DNA of 64,000 nucleotides from Pseudomonas sp. BP8 (GCF_017875955.1 NZ_JAGINK010000001.1:1712001-1776000), one strand, 5' to 3'; shown: positions 52,322 through 62,176, numbered from the stretch's first letter. Program-made: numbers and translations. The notes: generated from the sequence alone by a model not told the origin.

Positions 52322-52337
52322 TTGTTTAAACATACAA
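52322..52337. promoter_or_regulatory. HexR operator, edd side
   Basis: TTGTTTAAACATACAA contains TTGT-N8-ACAA, the published HexR form, and the inner GTTTAAAC palindrome. It lies 124-139 nt upstream of edd in the 282-nt divergent region. HexR releases when it binds 2-keto-3-deoxy-6-phosphogluconate, the product of Edd. Confidence 0.78.
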
Positions 52338-52460
52338 CGAGTGGTCGGGCGAGCTGCTTCCGCGATGCACCAGGCACCATTACCTTGAGCCTAGGTCGCA
52401 ATCGTTTGGAGGGGAAATTGCGCTTCAGACCACCCTTATCGTCAGCCTGGAGTCCAGTAC

Positions 52461-54287
52461 ATGCACCCGCGCATCCTTGAGGTCACCCAACGGCTGACCG
52501 AACGCAGCCGTCCCACCCGTGAGCGCTACCTGCAACTGATACGTGGCGCGGCCAGCGACGGGCCGATGCGTGCGGCCCTGCAGTGTGCCAACTTCGCCCA
52601 TGGCGTGGCTGGCTGCGGCGCCGAGGACAAAGGCACGCTGCGCATGATGAATGCGGCCAACGTGGCGATCGTCTCGGCCTACAACGACATGCTCTCGGCC
52701 CACCAGCCGTACCAGCACTTCCCCGAACAGATCAAGCAGGCCCTGCGCGACATTGGCTCGGTCGGCCAGTTTGCCGGGGGCGTGCCGGCCATGTGCGATG
52801 GCGTGACCCAGGGCGAACCCGGCATGGAGCTGGCCATCGCCAGCCGCGAAGTGATCGCGATGTCGACTGCCATTGCCCTGTCGCACAACATGTTCGATGC
52901 GGCGCTGATGCTCGGCATCTGCGACAAGATCGTCCCCGGCCTGATGATGGGTGCGTTGCGCTTCGGCCACCTGCCGACCCTGTTCGTCCCGGGCGGGCCG
53001 ATGCTCTCGGGCATCTCCAACAAGCAGAAAGCCGATGTGCGCCAGCGCTATGCCGAGGGCAAGGCCACCCGTGAAGAGCTGCTCGAATCGGAGATGAACT
53101 CCTACCACAGCCCCGGCACCTGCACCTTCTATGGCACGGCCAACACCAACCAGCTGGTCATGGAAGTGATGGGGCTGCACCTGCCGGGCGCATCGTTCGT
53201 CAATCCGTACACCCCGTTGCGTGATGCGCTCACCGCCGAGGCGGCGCAGCAGGTGACGCGGATGACCAAGGCCAGTGGCAGCTTCATGCCGCTGGGCGAG
53301 ATCGTCGACGAGAAGGCGCTGGTCAACTCGATCGTTGCCCTGCACGCCACCGGCGGCTCGACCAACCACACCCTGCACATGCCGGCCATCGCCCAGGCGG
53401 CAGGGATCAAGCTGACCTGGCAAGACATGGCCGACCTGTCCGAGGTGGTACCGACCCTGTCCCACGTCTACCCCAACGGCAAGGCCGACATCAACCACTT
53501 CCAGGCGGCAGGCGGCATGTCGTTCCTGATCCGCGAGCTGCTCGATGCCGGGCTGCTGCACGAGGACGTCAACACGGTCGCCGGCCCTGGCTTGCGCCGC
53601 TACACCCAGGAGCCGTTTCTTGAGGACGGTCGTCTGGTCTGGCGCGAAGGGCCTGCGCAGAGCCTGGACGAAAGCATCCTGCGTCCGGTCGCGCGGCCGT
53701 TCTCGGCCGAAGGCGGCTTGCGCGTCATGGAAGGCAATCTTGGCCGAGGAGTGATGAAGGTGTCTGCGGTGGCCCCGGAGCACCAGGTGGTCGAAGCCCC
53801 GGCGCGGGTATTCCATGATCAGCAGTCGCTGGCCGATGCGTTCAAGGCGGGCGAACTGGAGCGCGACTTCGTGGCCGTGGTGCGCTTCCAGGGCCCGCGC
53901 TGCAATGGCATGCCAGAGCTGCACAAGCTGACGCCGTTTCTCGGCGTGCTGCAGGATCGCGGCTACAAGGTCGCGCTGGTCACCGACGGACGCATGTCCG
54001 GTGCATCGGGCAAGATTCCGGCGGCGATCCACGTCTGTCCCGAGGCTTATGACGGTGGCCCGCTGGCACGCGTGCGTGATGGTGATATCGTGCGGGTCGA
54101 TGGTGTCGAAGGTACGCTGCAGGTGATGGTCTCGGCCGAGGAACTGGCCAGCCGTGACCTGCCCGCCGCGCCGCTGGGCAACGACCTGGGCTGCGGGCGC
54201 GAGCTGTTCGGCTTCATGCGGGTGGCGTTCAGCTCGGCCGAGCAGGGCGCCAGCGCCTTTACTTCTGGCCTGGAGAATCTCACGTGA
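52461..54287 (+). CDS. edd: Phosphogluconate dehydratase Edd
   Basis: Edd dehydrates 6-phosphogluconate to 2-keto-3-deoxy-6-phosphogluconate, the key Entner-Doudoroff step, and carries a [4Fe-4S] cluster. The 608-residue protein starts [20 protein letters not shown]. It has the IlvD/Edd motifs [39 protein letters not shown] (cluster Cys), [19 protein letters not shown] and [19 protein letters not shown]. Its stop overlaps the glk GTG start by 4 nt. Confidence 0.98.
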   Translation: MHPRILEVTQRLTERSRPTRERYLQLIRGAASDGPMRAALQCANFAHGVAGCGAEDKGTLRMMNAANVAIVSAYNDMLSAHQPYQHFPEQIKQALRDIGSVGQFAGGVPAMCDGVTQGEPGMELAIASREVIAMSTAIALSHNMFDAALMLGICDKIVPGLMMGALRFGHLPTLFVPGGPMLSGISNKQKADVRQRYAEGKATREELLESEMNSYHSPGTCTFYGTANTNQLVMEVMGLHLPGASFVNPYTPLRDALTAEAAQQVTRMTKASGSFMPLGEIVDEKALVNSIVALHATGGSTNHTLHMPAIAQAAGIKLTWQDMADLSEVVPTLSHVYPNGKADINHFQAAGGMSFLIRELLDAGLLHEDVNTVAGPGLRRYTQEPFLEDGRLVWREGPAQSLDESILRPVARPFSAEGGLRVMEGNLGRGVMKVSAVAPEHQVVEAPARVFHDQQSLADAFKAGELERDFVAVVRFQGPRCNGMPELHKLTPFLGVLQDRGYKVALVTDGRMSGASGKIPAAIHVCPEAYDGGPLARVRDGDIVRVDGVEGTLQVMVSAEELASRDLPAAPLGNDLGCGRELFGFMRVAFSSAEQGASAFTSGLENLT

Positions 54288-55243
54288 AAGACCTGCTGGT
54301 TGGCGACATTGGCGGTACCAACGCACGTTTTGCCCTGTGGCGCGACAACCAGCTACACGCTGTCCAGGTGTTTGCCACCGCGGACTACACCAGCCCTGAA
54401 CAGGCGATCGAAGCCTACCTGCGGGAGCAGGGTATCGCCCGTGGTGGCTTGGCGGCGGTATGCCTGGCGGTTGCCGGGCCGGTCGATGGCGACGAGTTTC
54501 GCTTTACCAACAACCACTGGCGCTTGAGCCGCAAGGCCTTCTGCCGGACCTTGCAGGTCGAACACCTGCAAATGATCAACGACTTCTCGGCGATGGCCCT
54601 GGGCATGACCCGTCTGCGCGATGGCGAGTTTCACCAGGTGTGCGCGGGCGAGGCTGACCCGGTGCGTCCGGCCCTGGTGATTGGCCCGGGTACCGGGCTT
54701 GGCGTGGGCAGTCTGTTGCGCCTGGGCGAGCAACGCTGGCTGGCGTTGCCGGGCGAGGGCGGGCATGTCGACCTGCCGGTGGGCAACGCTCGCGAAGCGG
54801 CCATCCATCAACAGATGCACCGGCAGATCGGTCATGTGAGTGCCGAGACGGTGCTCAGTGGCGGCGGGTTGGTGCGGCTGTATCAGGCCATGTGCGCGCT
54901 GGATGGCGATACCCAGCGGCACACCTCGCCGGCTGAAATTACCGATGCCGCCCTAGGCGGCGAGCCGCGCGCACTGGCGGTGGTCGAACAGTTCTGTCGG
55001 TTCTTTGGGCGGGTGGCGGGCAACAATGTGCTTACTCTCGGCGCGCGGGGTGGGGTGTATATCGTTGGCGGTGTGATCCCGCGGTTTGCGGAGTTGTTCC
55101 TGCGCAGTGGTTTTGCCGCAAGCTTTGCCGACAAGGGCTGCATGAGCGGGTACTTCGATGGGGTCCCGGTGTGGTTGGTGACGGCTGAGTTTTCCGGCTT
55201 GCTGGGGGCCGGGGTGGCGCTGCAGCAGACGCTGGAGCACTGA
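54284..55243 (+). CDS. glk: Glucokinase Glk
   Basis: Glk phosphorylates glucose arriving through GtsABCD. The 319-residue protein is of the proteobacterial glucokinase family with the phosphate-1 motif [13 protein letters not shown] (7-19), [11 protein letters not shown] and GPGTGLGVG. It starts with GTG at 54284 inside the edd end, so the two are translationally coupled. Glk and Edd are typically co-transcribed with gltR-gtrS in this group. Confidence 0.96.
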   Translation: MKDLLVGDIGGTNARFALWRDNQLHAVQVFATADYTSPEQAIEAYLREQGIARGGLAAVCLAVAGPVDGDEFRFTNNHWRLSRKAFCRTLQVEHLQMINDFSAMALGMTRLRDGEFHQVCAGEADPVRPALVIGPGTGLGVGSLLRLGEQRWLALPGEGGHVDLPVGNAREAAIHQQMHRQIGHVSAETVLSGGGLVRLYQAMCALDGDTQRHTSPAEITDAALGGEPRALAVVEQFCRFFGRVAGNNVLTLGARGGVYIVGGVIPRFAELFLRSGFAASFADKGCMSGYFDGVPVWLVTAEFSGLLGAGVALQQTLEH

Positions 55244-55246
55244 TTG

Positions 55247-55270
55247 CGCGGGAGTGCTTGCCCCGCGATA
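55247..55270. repeat. Single degenerate REP-like hairpin after glk
   Basis: CGCGG and CCGCG flank GAGTGCTTGC (55247-55267), resembling a decayed REP half (the intact type reads CGCGGGCTTGCCCCGCG). It lies between glk and gltR. Confidence 0.5.
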
Positions 55271-55340
55271 GCAGCACCGGTTACCCAATAAAAATAACAG
55301 CGGGCAGACAGACCCGCGTCGACCATGGGAAGGGACTTTT

Positions 55341-56066
55341 GTGAGTACTGCCGCCAGATCGATCCTGATGGTCGACGATGACCAGGACATCCGCGAACTG
55401 CTGCAAATCTACCTGAGCCGGGCGGGCTTTCAGGTTCGCGCCGAGGCTGACGGCCAGGGCTTTCGCCAGGCGCTGGACAGCATGCCGTGCGATCTGGTGA
55501 TCCTCGATGTGATGCTGCCCGATGAGGACGGCTTCAGCTTGTGCCGCTGGGTACGCCAGCATCCGCGCCTTTCGCGGGTGCCGATCATCATGCTGACCGC
55601 AAGCTCCGACGAGGCCGACCGGGTCATCGGCCTGGAGTTGGGCGCCGACGACTACCTGGGCAAGCCGTTCAGCCCACGCGAGCTGCAGGCACGCATCAAG
55701 GCCCTGCTGCGCCGCGCCGAGTTCGGCCAGGCGGCTCCGGCCAGCGCTGTGTTGGCCTTCGACGACTGGCGCCTGGATACCATCAGCCATCGCCTGTTCC
55801 ACCGCGACGGCGAAGAGGTGATTCTCTCCGGCGCCGACTTCGCCTTGCTCAAGCTGTTTCTCGACTATCCGCAGCAGATTCTCGACCGTGACACCATTGG
55901 CAACGCCACGCGCGGCCGCGAGCCGATGCCGCTCGATCGTATCGTCGACATGGCGGTCAGTCGTCTGCGCTCACGCCTGCGTGACACTGAAAAACCGCCG
56001 CGACTGATTCGCACTGTACGCGGCAGTGGCTACCTGTTGGCGGCGCATGTCTGCCCCGGCAACTGA
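55341..56066 (+). CDS. gltR: Response regulator GltR (GltR-2)
   Basis: This 241-residue OmpR-type regulator has a receiver domain with phosphoacceptor Asp56 in LVILDVMLPDEDG and the switch lysine in GADDYLGKPFSPRE, then a winged-helix DNA-binding domain ending DTEKPPRLIRTVRGSGYLLA. It starts with GTG at 55341, preceded by an AAGGGA site. It overlaps the partner kinase gtrS by 20 nt. In Pseudomonas, GltR/GtrS controls the glucose porin and transporter genes, which lie directly downstream here. Confidence 0.94.
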   Translation: MSTAARSILMVDDDQDIRELLQIYLSRAGFQVRAEADGQGFRQALDSMPCDLVILDVMLPDEDGFSLCRWVRQHPRLSRVPIIMLTASSDEADRVIGLELGADDYLGKPFSPRELQARIKALLRRAEFGQAAPASAVLAFDDWRLDTISHRLFHRDGEEVILSGADFALLKLFLDYPQQILDRDTIGNATRGREPMPLDRIVDMAVSRLRSRLRDTEKPPRLIRTVRGSGYLLAAHVCPGN

Positions 56067-57501
56067 GCGCCGCTGGCGCCTGCTGCCGCGCTCGCTGCTC
56101 GGGCGCATGCTGCTGCTGACCCTGCTGGTGGTACTGCTCGCCCAAGGCCTGTCGAGCCTGATCTGGGTCGCTCAGTTACGCGCCAGCCAGCTTCAAGGCC
56201 TGCAGGCCAGCGCGCGCAGCCTGGCCCATTCGATGAGTGCCAGCGTCAGCTACTTTCGCTCGTTGCCGGTAGGCTATCGACCCATGGTCCTCGACCAGTT
56301 GCGCAGCATGGGCGGCACGCGTTTCTTCGTCTCGCTCAACGAAAAGCCGCTGGACATGTCAACGTTGCCGATCACCCCGCGCAAGCGGACGGTGATCGAC
56401 GTTTTCGAGGAGGTACTGCACCAGAGCCTGGGTCAACAGCTGGAGATTTCGGTCGAGTTCGTCAGCCCGGACGAACTGCGCATTTTCAACAGCGGCCTGA
56501 AACTGGATGAGTTGCCGCGCTCCTGGGCGCACTACTCGCTGACCCTCGAACCACTCAACCCGCCTGTGCTGGTGACGCAGATCCGCCTGGCCGAGGGCGA
56601 GTGGCTGTACATCGCCTCGTTGCTGCCGGAGCCGTACACCAGCCTCGAAACCGAGCGGCTGCCGCGCCAGCAGATCGGTTTCATTGCCCTGACCACGGCG
56701 CTGTTGCTGCTGTTCATCGGCTTGCTGGTGCACTGGCAGAGCCGGCCGTTGAAGCGTCTGGCGCGGGCGGCGCGCGAGATGTCGCTGGGGGCCGACGTGG
56801 CGCCGGTGACCGAGGGCGGCGGCAGCGAAGTGGTGGAGGTGGGGCGTGCCTTCAATAGCATGCGCGAGCGTATCAGCCGCTACCTGACCGAGCGCAGCCA
56901 GCTGTTCAGCGCCATTTCGCATGACTTGCGCACGCCGATCACCCGCCTGCGCCTGCGCGTCGAGCTGCTTGATGACGAGCACTTGCAAGCCAAGTTCAGC
57001 CGCGACCTGGACGAGCTTGAACTGCTGGTCAAAGGCGCGCTGCAGTGCGTGAAAGATACAGATATCCACGAGAACATCGAGCCGGTCGACCTCAATCAGT
57101 TGCTGGAGATTGTCGCCGAGCCGTACCTGGGTGACGGCCGAATCACCCTTGAAGGTCGCGCGCTGGCACCATACCCAGGCAAGGCCTTGGCCCTGCGGCG
57201 GTGCATCGGCAACCTGGTCGACAACGCCATCAAGTATGGCCAGCGCGCTCACCTGCGCATCATCGATGATGGCGCAGGGTTCGTGCTGCAGGTCGACGAC
57301 CAGGGGCCTGGGGTGCCGCAGCAGCGCATGGAACAGGTGTTCGAGCCGCATTTTCGCCTGGCCGGGCAGCAACAGGGGTATGGCTTGGGGTTGGGGATCG
57401 CCCGCAACATTGCCCATAGCCATGGCGGCGAGGTGAGCCTGTTGAACCTGCGCGAGGGCGGGTTGCGGGTGACCTTGTGCCTGCCGCGTACGGCCGAGTG
57501 A
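56047..57501 (+). CDS. gtrS: Sensor histidine kinase GtrS
   Basis: This is the membrane kinase that pairs with GltR. From the ATG at 56047 (MSAPATERRWRLLPRSLLGR) it has 484 residues: a first membrane segment (about 21-38), a periplasmic sensor domain (about 45-205), a second segment (about 210-229), a HAMP region, the phosphoacceptor His292 in FSAISHDLRTPITRLRLRV, and an ATPase domain with NLVDNAIKYG, DDQGPGVPQ and GYGLGLGIARNI. In P. aeruginosa GtrS senses 2-ketogluconate and 6-phosphogluconate. Confidence 0.94.
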   Translation: MSAPATERRWRLLPRSLLGRMLLLTLLVVLLAQGLSSLIWVAQLRASQLQGLQASARSLAHSMSASVSYFRSLPVGYRPMVLDQLRSMGGTRFFVSLNEKPLDMSTLPITPRKRTVIDVFEEVLHQSLGQQLEISVEFVSPDELRIFNSGLKLDELPRSWAHYSLTLEPLNPPVLVTQIRLAEGEWLYIASLLPEPYTSLETERLPRQQIGFIALTTALLLLFIGLLVHWQSRPLKRLARAAREMSLGADVAPVTEGGGSEVVEVGRAFNSMRERISRYLTERSQLFSAISHDLRTPITRLRLRVELLDDEHLQAKFSRDLDELELLVKGALQCVKDTDIHENIEPVDLNQLLEIVAEPYLGDGRITLEGRALAPYPGKALALRRCIGNLVDNAIKYGQRAHLRIIDDGAGFVLQVDDQGPGVPQQRMEQVFEPHFRLAGQQQGYGLGLGIARNIAHSHGGEVSLLNLREGGLRVTLCLPRTAE

Positions 57502-57534
57502 GCGCTGCACACACGCCAGCCTGTAACCATTCGG

Positions 57535-57562
57535 TGACATTTGCACAGGCCTTCGTGACATG
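57535..57562. promoter_or_regulatory. Candidate GltR operator upstream of the isomerase gene (copy 1)
   Basis: This 28-bp sequence begins TGACATTTGCACAG and ends CTTCGTGACATG. It agrees at 23 of 28 positions with 58867-58894 upstream of gtsA. GTAAC and GGTGACA just before it (57523-57539) may be further half sites, fitting the tandem direct half sites of OmpR-type regulators. The assignment to GltR is an inference from context. Confidence 0.5.
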
Positions 57563-57639
57563 GCGGTCACCGGCATCTGGCTAGAATTCGCTTCAGCGAC
57601 AGGCACCCGGCCTGTTCTCGACAAGGACGCCGCAGGTCG

Positions 57640-58866
57640 ATGCGCAACGATGACTCCTCCGGGCAGACCGCCTGGCGCAAGGCTGAAGCCAAGCGTCTGC
57701 TGACATTCGCCAAGGCCTCACGCCTGCCGGCAGGCTTCGGTAGCCTCGACGGCCAAGGGCGCTTGCCCGCTGCAGCCAGCGCCGACACGCTGAACACCGC
57801 ACGCATGACCCATTGCTTCGCCATGGCCCACCTCCAGGGCAGCCCTGGCTGCCTGGAGCTGGTCGAGCACGGCGTCGCCGCCTTGCTCGACCCCTTGCGT
57901 GATGCCCGCCACGACGGCTGGTATGCCTATCACGATGGCCACGGCGACCCTGGCAAGGCAGCCTACCTGCATGCCTTCGTCGCGCTTGCCGCCAGCTCGG
58001 CGGTCGTCGCTGGTTGCGCGGCCGCAGGCGGACTGTTGCAAGCCGCCACGCAGATCATCGAACGGCATTTCTGGGACGAGGAGGAGGGCGCCGTGCGCGA
58101 AGCCTTCGACCAGGGCTGGCAGCATCAGGAGGCTTATCGCGGCGCCAACAGCAACATGCACGCCACCGAGGCGTTTCTCGCCCTGGCCGATGTCACCGGC
58201 GATAGTGTCTGGCTTGAGCGCGCACTGCGTATCGTCGAGCGGATCATTCATGGCCATGCCCGGCGCAACGGCTTCGTCGTCATCGAACACTTCGACCGGC
58301 ACTGGCAACCCGTCCTCGACTACAACATCAATCACCCGGCCGACGGCTTTCGCCCCTATGGCAGTACCCCCGGGCACAGTTTCGAGTGGGCTCGGCTGGT
58401 GTTGCATCTGGAGGCTGCCCGCGAGCTGGCAGGTCTGGCCAGCCCCGATTGGCTCCTGCCTGCCGCCCGCGGCCTGTTTGCCAGTGCCTGCACGCACGCC
58501 TGGCACGCCGACGGTGCTCCGGGCATTGTCTACACCCTCGACTGGGACAACCGCCCGCTGATCCGCCAGCGCCTGCACTGGCCGCACGCCGAGGCCAGCG
58601 CCGCAGCCGCAGCCTTGCTCCAGCGCACTGGCGAAGCGCAGTACCAGCAGTGGTATCGCTGCTTCTGGGCATTCATCGAGACGCACCTGGTCGATCGTAA
58701 CGATGGCAGCTGGCACCACGAACTCGACCCAGGCAACCACCCCAGCACGACCATCTGGTCGGGCAAGCCTGACCTCTATCACGCCTACCAGGCGCTGCTC
58801 CTGCCCGACTTGCCGCTGGCGCGAAGCCTGGCGAGCGGGCTGGCGCGGGCGAATGTCACCAAGTGA
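57640..58866 (+). CDS. AGE-family (N-acylglucosamine epimerase/mannose isomerase-like) protein
   Basis: The 408-residue protein has the alpha6/alpha6 barrel pattern of the AGE superfamily, closest by eye to mannose/YihS-type aldose-ketose isomerases: LNTARMTHCFAMAHLQG, GWYAYHDG, KAAYLHAFVALAASSAV, YRGANSNMHATEAFLALADV, NINHPADGFRPYGSTPGHSF and SGKPDLYHAYQALLLP. The conserved histidines are present. It starts 138 nt after gtrS and ends 108 nt before gtsA. Its place inside the glucose uptake cluster suggests it brings mannose, fructose or a related sugar into the pathway; the substrate is not fixed. Confidence 0.85.
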   Translation: MRNDDSSGQTAWRKAEAKRLLTFAKASRLPAGFGSLDGQGRLPAAASADTLNTARMTHCFAMAHLQGSPGCLELVEHGVAALLDPLRDARHDGWYAYHDGHGDPGKAAYLHAFVALAASSAVVAGCAAAGGLLQAATQIIERHFWDEEEGAVREAFDQGWQHQEAYRGANSNMHATEAFLALADVTGDSVWLERALRIVERIIHGHARRNGFVVIEHFDRHWQPVLDYNINHPADGFRPYGSTPGHSFEWARLVLHLEAARELAGLASPDWLLPAARGLFASACTHAWHADGAPGIVYTLDWDNRPLIRQRLHWPHAEASAAAAALLQRTGEAQYQQWYRCFWAFIETHLVDRNDGSWHHELDPGNHPSTTIWSGKPDLYHAYQALLLPDLPLARSLASGLARANVTK

Positions 58867-58894
58867 TGACATTCGCACAGCGCTTCGTTACCTG
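58867..58894. promoter_or_regulatory. Candidate GltR operator upstream of gtsA (copy 2)
   Basis: TGACATTCGCACAGC...CTTCGTTACCTG repeats the 28-bp motif found upstream of the isomerase gene at 57535. It begins one base after the isomerase stop codon. A 6-bp inverted repeat CTGACG/CGTCAG follows (58892-58913). Confidence 0.5.
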
Positions 58895-58974
58895 ACGTTG
58901 CCCACAGCGTCAGTACACTCCTCTGCAACGCAAGCGAGAGTCTTGCACTGCATAACAACAAGAAAGGTACTTCG

Positions 58975-60261
58975 ATGAATTCCACTCTGCGCCTCACCGC
59001 CGCCATCTCTCTTGCCTCGCTCTTGCCCCTGAGCGCCCTTGCCGCCGACTCCAAAGGAACTGTGGAGGTGGTGCACTGGTGGACCTCAGGCGGTGAAAAA
59101 GCCGCTGTCGATGTGCTCCGGGCCCAGGTCGAGAAAGACGGCTTCACCTGGAAAGACGGCGCCGTAGCAGGCGGCGGTGGCGCAACAGCGATGACCGTGC
59201 TGAAGAGCCGGGCAGTCGCTGGCAACCCGCCAGGCATCGCCCAGATCAAAGGTCCGGATATCCAGGAATGGGCATCGACCGGGCTGCTCGACAGCGACGT
59301 GCTCAAGGATGTCGCCAAAGCCGAGAACTGGGATGACCTGCTGGAGAAGAAAGTCGCAGACACGGTCAAGTTCGACGGCGATTACGTCGCCGTGCCGGTC
59401 AACATCCATCGGGTCAACTGGTTGTGGATCAACCCCGAAGTGTTCAAGAAGGCCGGCATCGACAAGGCGCCGACCACGCTGGAAGAGTTCTATGCGGCCG
59501 CTGACAAACTCAAAGCCGCCGGTTTCATCGCGCTTGCCCACGGTGGTCAGCCATGGCAGGACAGCACGGTCTTCGAAGCGGTGGTGCTGTCGGTGATGGG
59601 CGCCGAGGGCTACAAGAAAGCCATGGTCGACCTCGACAACCAGGCGCTGACCGGCGCGCAGATGGTCAAGGCGCTGACCGAGCTGAAAAGGATTGCGACC
59701 TACATGGACGTCGATGGCAAGGGTCAGGACTGGAACCTCGAAGCGGCCAAGGTCATCAACGGCAAGGCCGGCATGCAGGTCATGGGTGACTGGGCGAAGA
59801 GCGAATGGACCTTGGCCAAGAAAGTCGCCGGCCAGGATTACCAGTGCGTGCCATTCCCCGGGACCGACAAGGCCTTTACCTACAACATCGACTCCCTGGT
59901 GGTGTTCAAGCAGAAGGATGCCGGTACCTCGGCAGGCCAGCAGGACATCGCCAAGGTAGTCATGGGCAAAGATTTCCAGAAGCTGTTCAGCAGCAACAAG
60001 GGCTCGATCCCGGTGCGCAAGGACATGCTTGCCGACATGGCCGGGCAGGGCTTCGATGCCTGCGCGCAGACCTCGGCCAAGGACTTCCTGGCCGATGCGC
60101 AGAGCGGCGGCCTGCAGCCGAGCATGGCGCACAACATGGCGACCAATCTGGCCGTGCAGGGGGCGTTCTTCGATGTGGTGACCAACTACATCAACGACCC
60201 CAAGGCGGATCCTGCCGATGCGGCGAAGAAGCTGGGTGCGGCGATCAAGGCCGCTCAGTAA
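58975..60261 (+). CDS. gtsA: Glucose/mannose ABC transporter substrate-binding protein GtsA
   Basis: GtsA is the periplasmic glucose-binding protein. The 428-residue precursor has a signal peptide ([20 protein letters not shown], cleaved after ALAA) and a type-1 solute-binding fold: [29 protein letters not shown] [20 protein letters not shown], and [20 protein letters not shown]. It is the first gene of gtsABCD-oprB. A REP pair separates it from gtsB, which may help it to be made in excess over the membrane subunits. Confidence 0.96.
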   Translation: MNSTLRLTAAISLASLLPLSALAADSKGTVEVVHWWTSGGEKAAVDVLRAQVEKDGFTWKDGAVAGGGGATAMTVLKSRAVAGNPPGIAQIKGPDIQEWASTGLLDSDVLKDVAKAENWDDLLEKKVADTVKFDGDYVAVPVNIHRVNWLWINPEVFKKAGIDKAPTTLEEFYAAADKLKAAGFIALAHGGQPWQDSTVFEAVVLSVMGAEGYKKAMVDLDNQALTGAQMVKALTELKRIATYMDVDGKGQDWNLEAAKVINGKAGMQVMGDWAKSEWTLAKKVAGQDYQCVPFPGTDKAFTYNIDSLVVFKQKDAGTSAGQQDIAKVVMGKDFQKLFSSNKGSIPVRKDMLADMAGQGFDACAQTSAKDFLADAQSGGLQPSMAHNMATNLAVQGAFFDVVTNYINDPKADPADAAKKLGAAIKAAQ

Positions 60262-60285
60262 GCCGCTCCCGCGACCACACACTGA

Positions 60286-60385
60286 CCCTGTAGGAGCGGG
60301 CTTGTCCCGCGAAGAGACCCGCCCAGACATCCTCTGTGGATGGCAAGGGCTGCGCCCTTGTTCGCCGGGCAAGCCCGCTCCTGAA
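60286..60385. repeat. Inverted REP pair between gtsA and gtsB
   Basis: A minus-type REP at 60286-60317 (TGTAGGAGCGGGCTTGTCCC) faces a plus-type one at about 60361-60385 (CCGGGCAAGCCCGCTCCTGA). A small palindrome AAGGGCTGCGCCCTT sits between them. The gap between gtsA and gtsB is 165 nt. Confidence 0.85.
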
Positions 60386-60426
60386 GGCGCCAGTGCGCGA
60401 CATTCATTACTGTAGGTATCGCACAC

Positions 60427-61335
60427 ATGAATACCTTGACCGCCCAACTGCGGGCCTCACCCCTGGACGCCTTGCAGCGCTGGTTACCGAAACTGGTCCT
60501 GGCGCCGAGCATGTTCATCATCCTGGTGGGGTTCTACGGTTACATCCTGTGGACCTTCGTCCTCTCGTTCACCACCTCGACCTTCCTGCCCACCTACAAG
60601 TGGGCCGGCCTGGCCCAGTACCAGCGGCTGTTCGACAACGACCGCTGGTGGGTGGCGAGCAAGAACCTGCTGTTGTTCGGCGGCCTGTTCATCGGCATCA
60701 GCCTGGTCATCGGCGTGCTGCTGGCGGTGCTGCTCGACCAGCGCATTCGCCGCGAAGGCTTCATCCGCACCGTCTACCTGTACCCGATGGCGCTGTCGAT
60801 GATCGTCACCGGCACCGCCTGGAAGTGGCTGCTCAACCCCGGCATGGGCCTCGACAAGCTGCTGCGTGACTGGGGCTGGGAGGGCTTCAGGCTGGACTGG
60901 CTGATCGACCCCGACCGGGTCGTCTACTGCCTGGTGATCGCCGCGGTGTGGCAGGCCTCGGGGTTCATCATGGCGATGTTTCTGGCCGGCCTGCGCGGGG
61001 TCGATCAATCGATCATTCGCGCCGCTCAGATCGATGGCGCGAGCCTGCCGCGGATCTATTGGCAGGTGGTTCTGCCGAGCCTGCGCCCAGTGTTCTTCAG
61101 TGCGCTGATGATCCTCTCGCACATCGCCATCAAGAGCTTCGACCTGGTCGCGGCGATGACCGCTGGCGGCCCGGGCTACGCCTCCGACCTGCCGGCGATG
61201 TTCATGTACTCGTTCACCTTCAGTCGCGGCCAGATGGGCATGGGCTCGGCCAGTGCGATCCTCATGCTCGGGGCGATCCTGGCGATCCTCGTGCCTTACC
61301 TGTACTCCGAGCTGAGGACCAAGCGCCATGACTGA
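60427..61335 (+). CDS. gtsB: Glucose ABC transporter permease GtsB
   Basis: This 302-residue MalF-type permease has about six hydrophobic helices and the EAA loop IRAAQIDGASLPRIYWQVVL that contacts the ATPase. It follows the REP pair after gtsA and overlaps gtsC by 8 nt. Confidence 0.95.
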   Translation: MNTLTAQLRASPLDALQRWLPKLVLAPSMFIILVGFYGYILWTFVLSFTTSTFLPTYKWAGLAQYQRLFDNDRWWVASKNLLLFGGLFIGISLVIGVLLAVLLDQRIRREGFIRTVYLYPMALSMIVTGTAWKWLLNPGMGLDKLLRDWGWEGFRLDWLIDPDRVVYCLVIAAVWQASGFIMAMFLAGLRGVDQSIIRAAQIDGASLPRIYWQVVLPSLRPVFFSALMILSHIAIKSFDLVAAMTAGGPGYASDLPAMFMYSFTFSRGQMGMGSASAILMLGAILAILVPYLYSELRTKRHD

Positions 61336-62173
61336 CCGCCTCGACAAACCCGCGATCGGCCTCGGCCGAATCGCCATCCACAGCGTGCTGGCGCTCGCCG
61401 TGCTGCTCTACCTGGTGCCGCTGGTGGTAATGCTGCTGACCAGCTTCAAGACCCCGGAAGATATCGGTGCCGGCAACCTGCTGAGCTGGCCGACGGTGGT
61501 CACCGGGATCGGCTGGGCCAAGGCCTGGGCGACCGTGAGTGGCTACTTCTGGAACTCGATCATGATCACCGTGCCCGCGGTGCTGATCTCGACCACGATC
61601 GGCGCGCTCAACGGCTACGTGCTGTCGATGTGGCGCTTTCGCGGGTCGCAGCTGTTCTTCGGCTTGCTGCTGTTCGGCTGCTTCCTGCCGTTCCAGACCG
61701 TGCTGCTGCCGGCCTCGTTCACCTTGGGCAAGCTCGGCCTGGCGAGTACCACCAGTGGCCTGGTGCTGATCCATGTGGTGTACGGCCTGGCCTTCACCAC
61801 GCTGTTCTTTCGCAACTACTACGTGACCATTCCCGATGCGCTGGTAAAGGCGGCGAGGCTCGACGGCGCGGGTTTCTTCACCATCTTCGGGCGAATCATC
61901 CTGCCGATGTCGACGCCGATCATCATGGTCTGCCTGATCTGGCAGTTCACCCAGATCTGGAACGACTTTCTGTTCGGCGTGGTGTTCTCCAGCGGCGATT
62001 CGCAGCCGATCACGGTGGCCCTGAACAACCTGGTCAACACCAGCACCGGGGCCAAGGAATACAACGTCGACATGGCCGCGGCAATGATCGCCGGTCTGCC
62101 AACCCTGCTGGTCTACGTAGTGGCGGGCAAGTATTTCGTGCGCGGGCTGACCGCTGGCGCAGTCAAGGGGTAA
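61328..62173 (+). CDS. gtsC: Glucose ABC transporter permease GtsC
   Basis: This 281-residue MalG-type permease pairs with GtsB. It has the EAA loop VKAARLDGAGFFTIFGRIIL and the typical C-terminal extension of MalG-like subunits. Its start lies inside gtsB and gtsD follows after 3 nt. Confidence 0.95.
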   Translation: MTDRLDKPAIGLGRIAIHSVLALAVLLYLVPLVVMLLTSFKTPEDIGAGNLLSWPTVVTGIGWAKAWATVSGYFWNSIMITVPAVLISTTIGALNGYVLSMWRFRGSQLFFGLLLFGCFLPFQTVLLPASFTLGKLGLASTTSGLVLIHVVYGLAFTTLFFRNYYVTIPDALVKAARLDGAGFFTIFGRIILPMSTPIIMVCLIWQFTQIWNDFLFGVVFSSGDSQPITVALNNLVNTSTGAKEYNVDMAAAMIAGLPTLLVYVVAGKYFVRGLTAGAVKG

Positions 62174-62176
62174 GTC

